From Cytobacillus sp. IB215665 (lineage in GTDB: Bacteria; Bacillota; Bacilli; Bacillales; SM2101): a stretch of DNA of 64,000 nucleotides. This document shows positions 51,902 to 60,789 of the stretch, one piece after another. The notes under the pieces are model-generated. The model searched no databases. It was not told the origin of the DNA and was given only the letters and a program-made list of their open reading frames with translations. The position numbers were made by a program, and so were the translations under genes. The stretch covers positions 186,001-250,000 of the forward strand of contig NZ_JAXBME010000001.1 of assembly GCF_033963835.1 (NCBI RefSeq), given 5' to 3'. How positions within the stretch are numbered: position 1 is the stretch's first letter; each line of letters opens with the position of its first letter.

Positions 51902-52834
51902 ATGCAAGATGAATTTGTGAGCATAATTATACCAACATATAAAAGGGCAGATTTGTTAGAAAGAGCCATTGCAAGTGTGCTAAATCAATCATATACAAAT
52001 ACTGAGGTTATCGTTGTAGACGATAATGATCCTCATACAGAGTTTAGAAAAAAAACTGAAGAAATTATGGAAAAATTTATAAATGCAACAAATGTTATTT
52101 ATTTTAAACATGAGAGAAACAAAAATGGCGCTTCTGCAAGAAATACAGGTATTAAAATAGCAAGAGGTCAATATATCGGCTTTTTAGATGATGATGATGA
52201 GTTTCACAAGGATAAAATTTGGTATCAAGTGAAGGAATTACGAAAAACTGACGGCAAGATTGGTGCGGTATATTGTGATTTTGTAGTGAAGGATAACAAC
52301 CAAATAATTAGAAAGAATAGGTATAACAAAGAAGGAAATTTACAATTTGATGTATTGTGCAACAGATTGAATATTTCAGGTTCTAACTTCCTTTTTAAGA
52401 AAAGTGCAGTTGAAAACACAGGGTTTTACGATGAAAGATTTAACAGACATCAGGACTTAGAGTTTCTGGTGAGGTTTTTTAATGACTATAAGACTAAATA
52501 TATTAATAAGTCTTTATTAAGTATTTATAAAGATGACAGGGCTAATATATTGGATACAACCTCTATGGAAAAAACAAAAAAACAGTTTTTATCGAAATAT
52601 GAAGGCATTATACACACCTATCAAAAACAAGGACATATGATTTATTTTTATAACTATTTAGAGATCTATAAGCAGCATCTTCTTAATAAAGATTTCTTAG
52701 CGGCCCTTAAATGCTGGAAAAAGTATAAACTCGGGCTAAGGGTTATACCAAGCTTGTTGAATCGCCAATTGTATAAGCTGATGGATAAGGTGATGGTGAA
52801 ACTCTATTTATTAAAGAAGGAGAGGTTATTATAA
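51902..52834 (+). CDS. Glycosyltransferase family 2
   Basis: A 310-residue GT-A glycosyltransferase. The N-terminus reads VSIIIPTYKRADLLERAIASVLNQSYTNTEVIVVDDN (split: VSIIIPTYKRADLLERAI and EVIVVDD), the acidic DDDDEF at about 99-104 binds the metal-nucleotide, and the catalytic region follows NRHQDLEFLVRF. The C-terminal ~80 residues are basic. ATG51902 is preceded by GAGGTGA about 9 bp upstream; the earlier in-frame TTG51875 lies before it. Its stop overlaps the next gene's proposed start. Confidence 0.9.
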   Translation: MQDEFVSIIIPTYKRADLLERAIASVLNQSYTNTEVIVVDDNDPHTEFRKKTEEIMEKFINATNVIYFKHERNKNGASARNTGIKIARGQYIGFLDDDDEFHKDKIWYQVKELRKTDGKIGAVYCDFVVKDNNQIIRKNRYNKEGNLQFDVLCNRLNISGSNFLFKKSAVENTGFYDERFNRHQDLEFLVRFFNDYKTKYINKSLLSIYKDDRANILDTTSMEKTKKQFLSKYEGIIHTYQKQGHMIYFYNYLEIYKQHLLNKDFLAALKCWKKYKLGLRVIPSLLNRQLYKLMDKVMVKLYLLKKERLL

Positions 52835-53661
52835 AAAAATATATTTCCATTGTAATGAGTTGTTATAATGCAGCTGAAATAATTGGGAGAACGATAGAAT
52901 CAATTAAAACCCAACATTTTCAAGACTATGAGCTTATTATTGTTGATGATTATTCAACCGACAATACAGTAGAAGTGATAGAAAAGGAAATTACATTAGA
53001 TCCTCGAATGACTTTAATAAAAAATACAGAGAATATAGGTTTGACAAAATCACTTATTAAAGCAGTTCGTTTATCTCATGGGGAATATATTGCGAGAATT
53101 GATGCTGGAGATTTAATGTACCCTGAACGACTTAGAAAACAAAAGGATATTTTGGATGAACATGATGACGTTGGCTTAGTTACTTCATATTGTAACATTA
53201 TTAAAATGAAAGATGGAATAATGATAGAGCAATACGACAAAGTACTAGAAGCTGAAAATATTAAGAAATCGATGGCACTAGGTAATAGAATTGAGCATTG
53301 TACTACAATGTTTAGAAAATCTATATATGATGAAGTTGGTGGGTATAACAAAGAATACTATACTTCGCAAGATTACGAACTGTGGGTGAAAATGCTCCAT
53401 GTTTCTAGTCTATATGTTATTCCAGAGGTATTATCAACAAGTATTTATGATATAGGTAATTCTATCACCTACAATAAAAATAAAGTTCAATTAAGGAATG
53501 GAATAAAAATAAGAGTAAATGCAATGAAAAATAGTTATCTTCCTAAAAAGGCTTGTATGTCAGGAATTATTAAAGCACTGCTGATGTATATTTTACCTGG
53601 CAAGGTGAATATCATGCTAAGAAATTATTTTAGCCCTGTAAAATCAAGGAGTTTGGAATAA
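52831..53661 (+). CDS. Glycosyltransferase family 2, apparent non-standard start (ATA)
   Basis: A GT-A glycosyltransferase: ISIVMSCYNAAEIIGRTIES, ELIIVDDYSTDNT, YIARIDAGDLMYPERL (metal-binding D-x-G-D region) and QDYELWVKML. The first ATG is at 52855, which falls inside the first beta strand and has no ribosome site. The full N-terminus (KKYISIVMSCYN) begins at ATA52831, 5 bp after AAGGAGAGG and overlapping the previous stop as ATAA, where ATGA is usual. So ATA or a mutated ATG is the likely start; the ATG52855 form (268 residues) is the conservative call. Probably coupled to the previous gene. Confidence 0.85.
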   Translation: MKKYISIVMSCYNAAEIIGRTIESIKTQHFQDYELIIVDDYSTDNTVEVIEKEITLDPRMTLIKNTENIGLTKSLIKAVRLSHGEYIARIDAGDLMYPERLRKQKDILDEHDDVGLVTSYCNIIKMKDGIMIEQYDKVLEAENIKKSMALGNRIEHCTTMFRKSIYDEVGGYNKEYYTSQDYELWVKMLHVSSLYVIPEVLSTSIYDIGNSITYNKNKVQLRNGIKIRVNAMKNSYLPKKACMSGIIKALLMYILPGKVNIMLRNYFSPVKSRSLE

Positions 53662-54837
53662 ATGGTTATGATAAGTATCAATAATAGTAAGCCTGCTGTG
53701 GCTTTATTATTTGGCTATGTAATGTATTTTACCTTAAAACCTTTTTACCTTTTTAGTAGTGGATCTTTACAAATTGCAGATTTTATTTTGTTGGCCACCT
53801 TCGGTATACTTCTTATTGCTGTAAATGGAAAGTTTCTCGCTCCTGAACCCGTTATGTTAATTTTGAAAGTTGCTCTGTTTTTTTGTTTGTATGTAGCTTT
53901 TATAAATATTATTTGGGGTATTATCAATCAAGAATGGAGTGCTTACTTTAAAAATACGTTGTTTTATATATTTAATTTCTTTTCAATGTTAATGGTCGTT
54001 GGATTATATAAAGTATACAATGTAGCCTTTTTAAAAGCATCAGCTTTAGCCGTCCAATTATCCATTATTACTCAATTTTTGCTTTTCATCATATATGGTG
54101 GTTTTTCTTCTTCAAGAATGGTGTTGTTTTTTAATAACCCTAATCAGTTAGGTTATTATGCAATCTTAATCGCAGCTCTGCTCCTTGCTTTGAAAGATTA
54201 CGTTATATATAAACCTTTGTATATTATAGCTATATTTTCTAGTTTAGTCATATGTTTAATATCTTTGTCAAAAGCCGCAATGTTAGCATATCTTATTATT
54301 TTTATTCCGACGATTGTCAAACGATTTTCTGTCAAGAATGGTAAGTGGATCAAAACACTGTTTATACTACTCTTAATTATTATTCCTGTTGGAGTTGTTT
54401 TTCAGGATGAAATTGTGAACAATCCTTTAACGACTAATGTAGTTGAAAGAATTAATAAAATTGGACAAGATAAAGATGATTCATTAGGTGGAAGAGGGTA
54501 CGATAGGATTTTTAACCATATAAATTATTTAATATTTGGAGCAGGAGAAGGTTTATACGAGCGTTTTGAAAGTCAAATTACAAAAGAAGTCCATTCAACG
54601 ATTGGGAACCTTGTTTTTTCATATGGATTAGTAGGTCTATTTATCTTTATATTTATTATCTATTATATTGAAAAGGTAGAGGGATTTAAAAATGTCAGTT
54701 CAATTATTGGATTAATGTTTTATGGCCTGTTTCATAACGGAATTAGGAATACGATGCTATGGATATTTCTAATGATTTTAATAATTATTGCTGTAGATTT
54801 AAAAAAAAGAAAAGCGAATAATGTAACCCTCAAATAG
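53662..54837 (+). CDS. O-antigen-ligase/polymerase-like membrane protein (Wzy type)
   Basis: A 391-residue protein with about ten membrane helices spread along the chain and a longer extracellular loop (about 253-310) with ERINKIGQDKDDSLGGRGYDRIF. This layout, with a GxGRGxxR-like loop motif, is that of Wzy/O-antigen ligase (PF04932) proteins, which polymerise lipid-linked repeat units outside the membrane. Sequence identity within this family is always low, so context (flippase and initiating transferase) carries weight. The start ATG53662 is directly after the previous stop, with AAGGAG at 53647-53652. Confidence 0.82.
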   Translation: MVMISINNSKPAVALLFGYVMYFTLKPFYLFSSGSLQIADFILLATFGILLIAVNGKFLAPEPVMLILKVALFFCLYVAFINIIWGIINQEWSAYFKNTLFYIFNFFSMLMVVGLYKVYNVAFLKASALAVQLSIITQFLLFIIYGGFSSSRMVLFFNNPNQLGYYAILIAALLLALKDYVIYKPLYIIAIFSSLVICLISLSKAAMLAYLIIFIPTIVKRFSVKNGKWIKTLFILLLIIIPVGVVFQDEIVNNPLTTNVVERINKIGQDKDDSLGGRGYDRIFNHINYLIFGAGEGLYERFESQITKEVHSTIGNLVFSYGLVGLFIFIFIIYYIEKVEGFKNVSSIIGLMFYGLFHNGIRNTMLWIFLMILIIIAVDLKKRKANNVTLK

Positions 54838-54950
54838 TTTTGTAAACTAAGGTAATTGAATACTTAGTAAATAATAAATTTGTCAATTTCGACTTCGTAG
54901 TGAGCTTTTGAATGATCGTCAAAATTGTTTGTTATACCAGGAGGCTTCTC

Positions 54951-56153
54951 ATGAAACATAAAATTGCATTTTTCATAGGAACACTCTCAACAGGTGGAGC
55001 TGAAAGAGCGGTATCAAATTTAACATTAAATTTATCGAGTGAATTTGATAACAATATAATTTTATTTGAAAATAAAGCAAAAGTTGAATACCCCTATACT
55101 GGAGAAATAATTAAAGTGAGGAATGTAAAAGCAAGCAATGTCATTTATAAATGTTTAGCTCTTTATTATAGGATGAATATCATTAAGAAGATGAAGAAAA
55201 GAAATGAAATTAAAACAATGATCAGTTTTTTAGAATATCCGAATCTAATAAATTTATTAACGAGAAAATATGGTAAAACGGTTATTTCTGTTAGAAATCA
55301 CATGTCAACGAAACACAAAAAAGGGCTTAAATCTTTCTTTTGGAAAAAAACTATCAAAATCTTGTATAAAAAAGCTGATAAAATTGTGGCAGTTTCACAC
55401 GAAATTAAAAATGATTTAGTTACTAATTATGGCATCGATGAAGATAAAATAACAATTATTTATAATTCATACCCAATTCAAAGAATTAACGAATTATCAA
55501 AAGAACCCATTGAAGAGCAGTATAGAAATATATTCGAACATCCAGTGATTATCACAGCTGGAAGGTTAAATAAACAAAAAGGACAATGCCACCTCATTAG
55601 AGCATTTAGTAGAGTGAAAGCTTTAAATCCAAATGCGAAACTAGTTATTCTTGGGGAAGGTGAATTAAAGGAAGAACTAGAACAATTAGCCGATGAGTTA
55701 AAAATTAAACAAGATGTCCACTTTTTAGGCTTCCAACAAAATCCTTTTAAATACATCAATAAGGCAAAAGTATTTGTTCTCTCTTCTTTATACGAAGGCT
55801 TTCCGAATGCATTAGCAGAAGCAATGGCTTGCGGTATTCCTACCATTTCAACAGACTGTTTATCTGGTCCTAGAGAAATATTAGCCCCAACTCATATTGG
55901 TGTCAAGAATATGTCATATGAAATTAATAGAGAGATGTTCGGAGTGTTAACACCAGTTTGTAGAAGTAATCATTTAAGGGAAAAAGATAGCTTACTAGAA
56001 GAGGAATTAACTTTAGCTAATCACATTCATCACTTATTAAATAATGAAGATTTGCGAAAATACTATGCAAATAGAAGCGTTGAAAGGATAAGTGATTTTA
56101 ATATAAATCATATTATTAAGGAATGGGAAAACATGATTTCTAAATTCTGTTAA
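54951..56153 (+). CDS. Glycosyltransferase family 4
   Basis: A 400-residue GT-B enzyme. The N-terminus KIAFFIGTLSTGGAERAVSNL (given in part: IAFFIGTLSTGGAERA, 5-20) and the C-terminal ITAGRLNKQKGQCHLIRAFSRV, KLVILGEGELKEELEQLADEL and VLSSLYEGFPNALAEAMACGIPTISTDCLSGPREIL (as EGFPNALAEAMACG) are classical family 4 motifs, with E-x7-E near the donor site. ATG54951 follows CAGGAGGC by 6 bp; the open frame upstream does not fit. It is in the locus downstream of the Wzy gene. Confidence 0.92.
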   Translation: MKHKIAFFIGTLSTGGAERAVSNLTLNLSSEFDNNIILFENKAKVEYPYTGEIIKVRNVKASNVIYKCLALYYRMNIIKKMKKRNEIKTMISFLEYPNLINLLTRKYGKTVISVRNHMSTKHKKGLKSFFWKKTIKILYKKADKIVAVSHEIKNDLVTNYGIDEDKITIIYNSYPIQRINELSKEPIEEQYRNIFEHPVIITAGRLNKQKGQCHLIRAFSRVKALNPNAKLVILGEGELKEELEQLADELKIKQDVHFLGFQQNPFKYINKAKVFVLSSLYEGFPNALAEAMACGIPTISTDCLSGPREILAPTHIGVKNMSYEINREMFGVLTPVCRSNHLREKDSLLEEELTLANHIHHLLNNEDLRKYYANRSVERISDFNINHIIKEWENMISKFC

Positions 56154-56185
56154 GTATGACTATATTATTTAAGAGGTATATAACT

Positions 56186-57643
56186 TTGGATAATAAAGAA
56201 TTAACAGGGAAAATGATAAACGCTACTAAATGGGCAACGTTAACTGAGATCGCTGCAAAATTAGTTACTCCTATTACGAATATGATTTTAGCTAGAATCT
56301 TAGCTCCGGAAGCGTTCGGAGTTGTTGCAACCATCACAATGATAATTAGCTTTGCAGATATGTTTACAGATGCAGGGTTTCAAAAATACTTGGTTCAGCG
56401 TGAGTTTAAGGATAAGGAAGAAAAGCTTAAAAATACGAATGTTGCTTTTTGGACAAACCTTGGCATTTCTTTGGTCCTTTGGGGAATTATCATTATATTT
56501 AGTGATTTAATTGCTGCTTTAGTAGGAAATCCAGGCTTAGGAGTAGTTGTTGCTATTTCTTGTATGGTATTACCTTTAACATCCTTTTCAAGTATTCAAA
56601 TGGCACTATACAGACGAAGCTTTGATTTTAGGACTTTATTTACAGTAAGAGTAGGGACTGTATGTATCCCATTTTTTATTACGATCCCTTTAGCTTTATT
56701 CGGTTTAGGTTATTGGTCGTTAATTATTGGTATGATTGCAGGACAATTGTTTAGTGCAATTGTATTAACTGTAAAGTCAGAATGGAAACCTTCACTGTTT
56801 TATAAATTCAAAATATTAAGACAAATGCTATCATTTAGCATATGGTCGTTAATTGAAGGGATAATGATCTGGTTTACCATTTGGGTAGACGTTCTTATTA
56901 TTAGTGGTGCCTTAAGTGTCTATTATTTAGGAATATATAAAACATCTATTATGATGGTCGATGCTTTATTCGGACTTATTATTGCGTCAACTGCACCTGT
57001 TTTATTTTCTGCTTTGTCACGTTTACAACATGATAATGAGAAGTTTAATCTTTTCTTCTTTAAAATCCAAAGATACGTTTCCTTGATCGTATTTCCACTG
57101 GGTATTGGTGTATACCTATATAGTGATTTAGCGACCCAAATATTTCTAGGTGATGATTGGTATGAAGCTAGTGATGTCATTGGTTATTGGGCGTTAACTA
57201 GTGCAATTATGGTAGGTGTCGGACGATATTGTAGTGAAGTATATCGGGCTAAAGGCCGTCCTAAATTATCTATATTAGCACAAATATTGCATTTAGTCGT
57301 CTTAATTCCTGTTTGTATCATTAGCGTTAAGTATGGCTTCTGGGTGTTAGTCATTGCTCGTTCATGGATCAGGTTGCAAGGTGTTATTGTTAATTTATTA
57401 ATAATGAAGTTTGCAATCGGGATATCTATAATTAAAATGCTTAAAAATGTGCTCCCTTCAGCTTTATTTGCAACTTTGATGGGTTTTTTAGGATATTTAT
57501 TGCAGCGAATGAATGAGGGGCTCGCTTGGGATTTTATATCGATTTTATTATGTATGATTTTTTATTTCTCGCTAAATATACTTTTTCGAGATACACGGCT
57601 AGATTTAATCGGTTTAGTTCAACAAATAAAAAAGAAATCATAA
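56186..57643 (+). CDS. Polysaccharide flippase (Wzx/MOP superfamily), first copy
   Basis: A 485-residue protein with about 12-14 membrane helices. The N-terminal part (NATKWATLTEIAAKLVTPITNMILARILAPEAFGVVATI, split: WATLTEIAAKLVTPI and ARILAPEAFGVVATI) is the PF01943/PF13440 polysaccharide transporter signature with the LAPEAFG motif. It should flip undecaprenyl-linked repeat units outward. The start TTG56186 has AAGAGG 10 bp upstream and gives MDNKELTGKMINATKW; the ATG56156 has no ribosome site. The previous gene ends just before it. Confidence 0.9.
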   Translation: MDNKELTGKMINATKWATLTEIAAKLVTPITNMILARILAPEAFGVVATITMIISFADMFTDAGFQKYLVQREFKDKEEKLKNTNVAFWTNLGISLVLWGIIIIFSDLIAALVGNPGLGVVVAISCMVLPLTSFSSIQMALYRRSFDFRTLFTVRVGTVCIPFFITIPLALFGLGYWSLIIGMIAGQLFSAIVLTVKSEWKPSLFYKFKILRQMLSFSIWSLIEGIMIWFTIWVDVLIISGALSVYYLGIYKTSIMMVDALFGLIIASTAPVLFSALSRLQHDNEKFNLFFFKIQRYVSLIVFPLGIGVYLYSDLATQIFLGDDWYEASDVIGYWALTSAIMVGVGRYCSEVYRAKGRPKLSILAQILHLVVLIPVCIISVKYGFWVLVIARSWIRLQGVIVNLLIMKFAIGISIIKMLKNVLPSALFATLMGFLGYLLQRMNEGLAWDFISILLCMIFYFSLNILFRDTRLDLIGLVQQIKKKS

Positions 57644-57688
57644 TAAGAAATTGTTGTCTGGATGAAAAATAGTACAGGTGGTGGGTAA

Positions 57689-58747
57689 ATGAAAATTGGA
57701 GTTTTTTCCGATCCACAGGGACACGAGAAGGCTATTGTAGATGCTTGTATTGATAGAAATGTAGATTATGTCATTATTGATATATTTGCACCTAATTGGA
57801 TAGAGCAGTTTGAGAAGGCTGAGTGTGATGGTTATATTGTACGACCTCCTACTAAAACAAGATTGTGGAGGAACGTGTTCCTTAATAGAATATGGTTAAT
57901 CAAAGATAGAATAGAAGGTAAATGCGTTCCTGAGCTTGAAAGCATTTTATATTATGAATCTAAAATTATGATGTCTGACTTCTATAAGTTAAATGAGCTG
58001 CCACATGTCTCGTCAAACACCTTTTTTAATATAAAAGAAGCGCTACATTTCACCAAACAAACAAAATCATTTCCTAAAATCATTAAAAGTGATGGAGGAA
58101 ATTCAGGTCTTGGCGTCAAAAAAATAAATTCTAAAGTCAAATTAATGTTTCAAATATACAAATCTTTTTTTACAAAAAATATATTTAGAGGATACCATAC
58201 AATAAGTGATCTACCAAAGTTTGTGAAAAGCTATTTAAAGCCTATAAAAATGTATGAAAATATGAATAGAGAGTATTTTCCATACACTGAAAGGGGGCAG
58301 GGGTACATCCACATTCAAGAGCATGTGGATATGAAAACAGAGTGGAGGGTCATTAAAATTGGTAATTCTTATTTTGGATTTAGGAAACCAAAAGGGAAAA
58401 ATGGGCTGAGAAGTGGGTCTGGTTTTCTTGGTGACTGGGTCGACCCTCCAAAAGAATTGTTAAATTTGGTTAAAGTATGGTGTGAAAAGTTAAAAATATC
58501 CTCAATGTCCTTTGATATCTTTGAAGATTTAGAAGGTAATTACTTGATTAATGAAATGCAAGTATTTTTCGGATCAATTTCTCCTAGTCAAATGTACATT
58601 GATGGTGTTCCAGGAAGATATATGTGGATAAATGGTAACTGGGTTTTTGAGGAGGGGGAATTTTGTAGATTTAATTGCAATTTGTTAAGGATAGAGATGT
58701 TAAATGAAATGATTTATAAGAAAGAACTAGCAGCTAGTTTTAACTAG
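57689..58747 (+). CDS. YheC/YheD-like ATP-grasp protein
   Basis: A 352-residue ATP-grasp protein. FPKIIKSDGGNSGLGVKKI (about 130-148) is the ATP-binding lysine and glycine-rich loop. The central part carries the WRVIKIGNSYFGFRKPKGKNGLRSGSGFLG segment (about 224-253, given as WRVIKIGNSYFGFRK and NGLRSGSG), and FDIFEDLEGNYLINEMQVFFG (about 270-290) holds the metal-binding acidic residues. Similar domains occur in Bacillus YheCD spore-coat-associated proteins and in glycan loci. It probably ligates an amino acid or carboxylate to the polysaccharide or a precursor; this is inference. RBS: AGGTGGTG. Confidence 0.75.
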   Translation: MKIGVFSDPQGHEKAIVDACIDRNVDYVIIDIFAPNWIEQFEKAECDGYIVRPPTKTRLWRNVFLNRIWLIKDRIEGKCVPELESILYYESKIMMSDFYKLNELPHVSSNTFFNIKEALHFTKQTKSFPKIIKSDGGNSGLGVKKINSKVKLMFQIYKSFFTKNIFRGYHTISDLPKFVKSYLKPIKMYENMNREYFPYTERGQGYIHIQEHVDMKTEWRVIKIGNSYFGFRKPKGKNGLRSGSGFLGDWVDPPKELLNLVKVWCEKLKISSMSFDIFEDLEGNYLINEMQVFFGSISPSQMYIDGVPGRYMWINGNWVFEEGEFCRFNCNLLRIEMLNEMIYKKELAASFN

Positions 58748-58754
58748 AATATAT

Positions 58755-58780
58755 GGCTCGCCAATCGGCGAGCCTTTATC
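58755..58780 (+). terminator. Rho-independent terminator after the ATP-grasp gene
   Basis: Stem GGCTCGCC / GGCGAGCC with a 4-nt AATC loop, then TTTATCATTTT. It separates convergent transcription units. Confidence 0.88.
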
Positions 58781-59552
58781 ATTTTCCATAGCAGCGATAA
58801 CGATAAAGGCACAGCTCTTGAATATACTGGTCAATGACTACTGTGTTTTTATCCAATTGTTCGTTATTATCATTGTTTAATGATATTACTTTTAATTTTT
58901 CCTCATCAATATTTGTAAGAGAAATATTATGCTTTAATTGGTTTAAAATTTCATTTGATATTTGTATATGATTTGGTAACGCTTCCAAAAAATATTTTTC
59001 AATTCTACTATAGTCTGTTTTTCTTTGATGTAGTCTTTTAAGAACTTCTGTGTGTTTGACGTGAAGGTCTATAATTAACAGCGGTTTTGAGTGAACCATC
59101 TCTAATAATTGTTTTAAATCGAGAGGTTTAATGAGATGATGGGCACTATACTCAATGGACCATAGTGCTTGAAAAAAACCTTGGTCTAAAATATGAATCC
59201 CTTTTTTAGTAGAATTAGATTTAATAATGGCAATTACAAATAATAGGTTAGAAGCAGTTTTGATAAAGTCTTTATAACTTTTTTGGTGTGTTTTAAGAAT
59301 GATTTGAATGGCATAGATGCATATATTCGGAGCTGTAATTAATATTTTCATAATATATAATAATTTTGTTATTTTTTTGAAAAATTCTTTCTTGGAATTT
59401 ATTTTATAAGTTGGCTCATTAACATGAAAGCCTTTAACTGATAATGATTTAGCCAACATATGTGACAGTGTTGTTTTTCCTACTCCTGGAATACCGATAA
59501 ATTCTACCATGATGTCGTTATGGTTATGAAAGTTTTTTATATGTGACCCCAT
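58779..59552 (-). CDS. P-loop kinase-like protein (partner of the next gene)
   Basis: A 257-residue protein with Walker A GIPGVGKTT (20-28) and a DQG segment (LDQGF, D123) typical of small P-loop kinases, followed by ENDLHVKHTEVLKRLHQRKTDYSR-type helices. It lies on the minus strand, overlapping the 3' end of the upstream gene by 16 bp, with an internal ribosome site AGAGGTG. The two probably act together or on the same substrate. No specific kinase subfamily was recognised; thymidylate-kinase-like is a general label. Confidence 0.75.
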   Translation of the reverse strand: MGSHIKNFHNHNDIMVEFIGIPGVGKTTLSHMLAKSLSVKGFHVNEPTYKINSKKEFFKKITKLLYIMKILITAPNICIYAIQIILKTHQKSYKDFIKTASNLLFVIAIIKSNSTKKGIHILDQGFFQALWSIEYSAHHLIKPLDLKQLLEMVHSKPLLIIDLHVKHTEVLKRLHQRKTDYSRIEKYFLEALPNHIQISNEILNQLKHNISLTNIDEEKLKVISLNNDNNEQLDKNTVVIDQYIQELCLYRYRCYGK

Positions 59553-60490
59553 ATCTTTGTTTTCACCTCTGAAAGAACCTCATTTAATGATCGATTTGCA
59601 TCTATTTCTATAACTGTTGCTTTTTCATTAAATTTTAATGAACTAATGTCTTTGACCCTCTTTTGAAACTCCTCAAACTTCATATCTTTTTTTCTTTGAA
59701 ATGCGATATCAGCTGAGACATTTAATCTAACAATGAGGTCTGGCGGCTTCATATGTGCCTCTTTATAAGTTCTACTTTCCCACCTAGCCAAATAATGAAT
59801 GATTTTATTCTTATGTTGTATCCAATCATGTAAGAGCGGCCCATCATTACGACCCATGATTTGATATTGAGGATACCGGTCTGTAATGATAACGTAGCCA
59901 AGGCTCCTTAGCTTTCGAATTTTTTTTAACTTTTTTCTTTTTTCGAATGAAAGTGTTAAAGCCCATGTAAACTTTGCAAGGGCGATTAGTTTGCTGCGAA
60001 ATTTTCTTACATGTTGGTGTTCTTGTGTTAGTGGTTGTCCTTTTTTTGCATGTCGTTTATCTGTCCATTGCTTTAGTACCTTTAATGGATATCTAATGAG
60101 AGAGCTTGTACCATCCCCACTACCTAAATACATGTTATAAGTGTCTAGTTTGCTAGATAAAAAAGAGGTTAATTCTGAAGTAATAGTAGATTTTCCAGAT
60201 CCATCACAGCCAATAAAGGAGATAATTAAACCATCAGCTGGCAGTGTTATGCTACTAGGAGTAGTTAATACCCTTGAAGTTGAGCTAGTGACAGAGTTAT
60301 AAGGTGTACCAACGTGTAAAGGCTGGTCTAGCGTTTTCTTGTTTTTTAAGCTTGTTAATAACTCATGCGTACGGAGAAGTGAACTATCGTTGTATAATTC
60401 GTCAAAGAAGATATTGTCCACTACTAATGAATTGTGGATAGGGGGTAATAGCTTATATTCTCGATGTGTAAACAGCCCTTTTATTTTCAA
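59537..60490 (-). CDS. Thymidylate kinase-like P-loop protein
   Basis: A 317-residue protein. An unusual ~90-residue N-terminal part precedes Walker A GCDGSGKST (94-102). The middle has ITDRYPQYQIMGRNDGPLLHDWIQ (from about 202, DRY at 204-206, as in thymidylate kinases) and PDLIVRLNVSADIAFQRKKDM, followed by a C-terminal helix. The conserved residues suggest a real kinase, but substrate nucleotides are unlikely in this setting; a sugar or lipid acceptor is possible. The start is TTG at 60488-60490 (complement) with AGGAG 10 bp upstream; no ATG fits. A candidate promoter lies at 60727-60754. Confidence 0.8.
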   Translation of the reverse strand: MKIKGLFTHREYKLLPPIHNSLVVDNIFFDELYNDSSLLRTHELLTSLKNKKTLDQPLHVGTPYNSVTSSTSRVLTTPSSITLPADGLIISFIGCDGSGKSTITSELTSFLSSKLDTYNMYLGSGDGTSSLIRYPLKVLKQWTDKRHAKKGQPLTQEHQHVRKFRSKLIALAKFTWALTLSFEKRKKLKKIRKLRSLGYVIITDRYPQYQIMGRNDGPLLHDWIQHKNKIIHYLARWESRTYKEAHMKPPDLIVRLNVSADIAFQRKKDMKFEEFQKRVKDISSLKFNEKATVIEIDANRSLNEVLSEVKTKIWGHI

Positions 60491-60659
60491 AGAATCATTG
60501 CTCCTAGTTAGTTTATGTATTAGCTGTGCCCTAGTCAGATTCTTTATCCTATACCCATTGCTTTGAAGTTTACCGTATTTAATGTTTTCATGGTCGTATA
60601 TTTTGAGACACCCCTTTCTGCAGTATTTTTACAATCTTAATGAGCAAAAGTTCTACCTT

Positions 60660-60777
60660 AATCAAACTCCCCAACTTTATCTACTAGATTACTTATAAAT
60701 ATGCTGACCTTTCATACTATGATAGAATTGTACAAGTTATTACTTTTGAATCAAAATGATAAGTTTGGGGAGTTAAA
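60660..60777. repeat. Inverted repeat flanking a ~75-bp loop
   Basis: AAACTCCCCAACTTTATC (about 60663-60680) is the complement, with a few mismatches, of GATAAGTTTGGGGAGTT (about 60759-60775). The arms end at similar distances on either side, so the spacer is about 75 bp. It may be a bidirectional terminator, a paired operator or the remnant of an inserted element. Confidence 0.5.
60727..60754 (-). promoter_or_regulatory. Candidate SigA promoter of the kinase gene pair (minus strand)
   Basis: On the minus strand TTGATT, 16-bp spacer, TACAAT (complement of 60749-60754 and 60727-60732). It lies between the inverted repeat arms, about 235 bp before the TTG start at 60490. Confidence 0.4.
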
Positions 60778-60789
60778 TTGAACTAGAGA

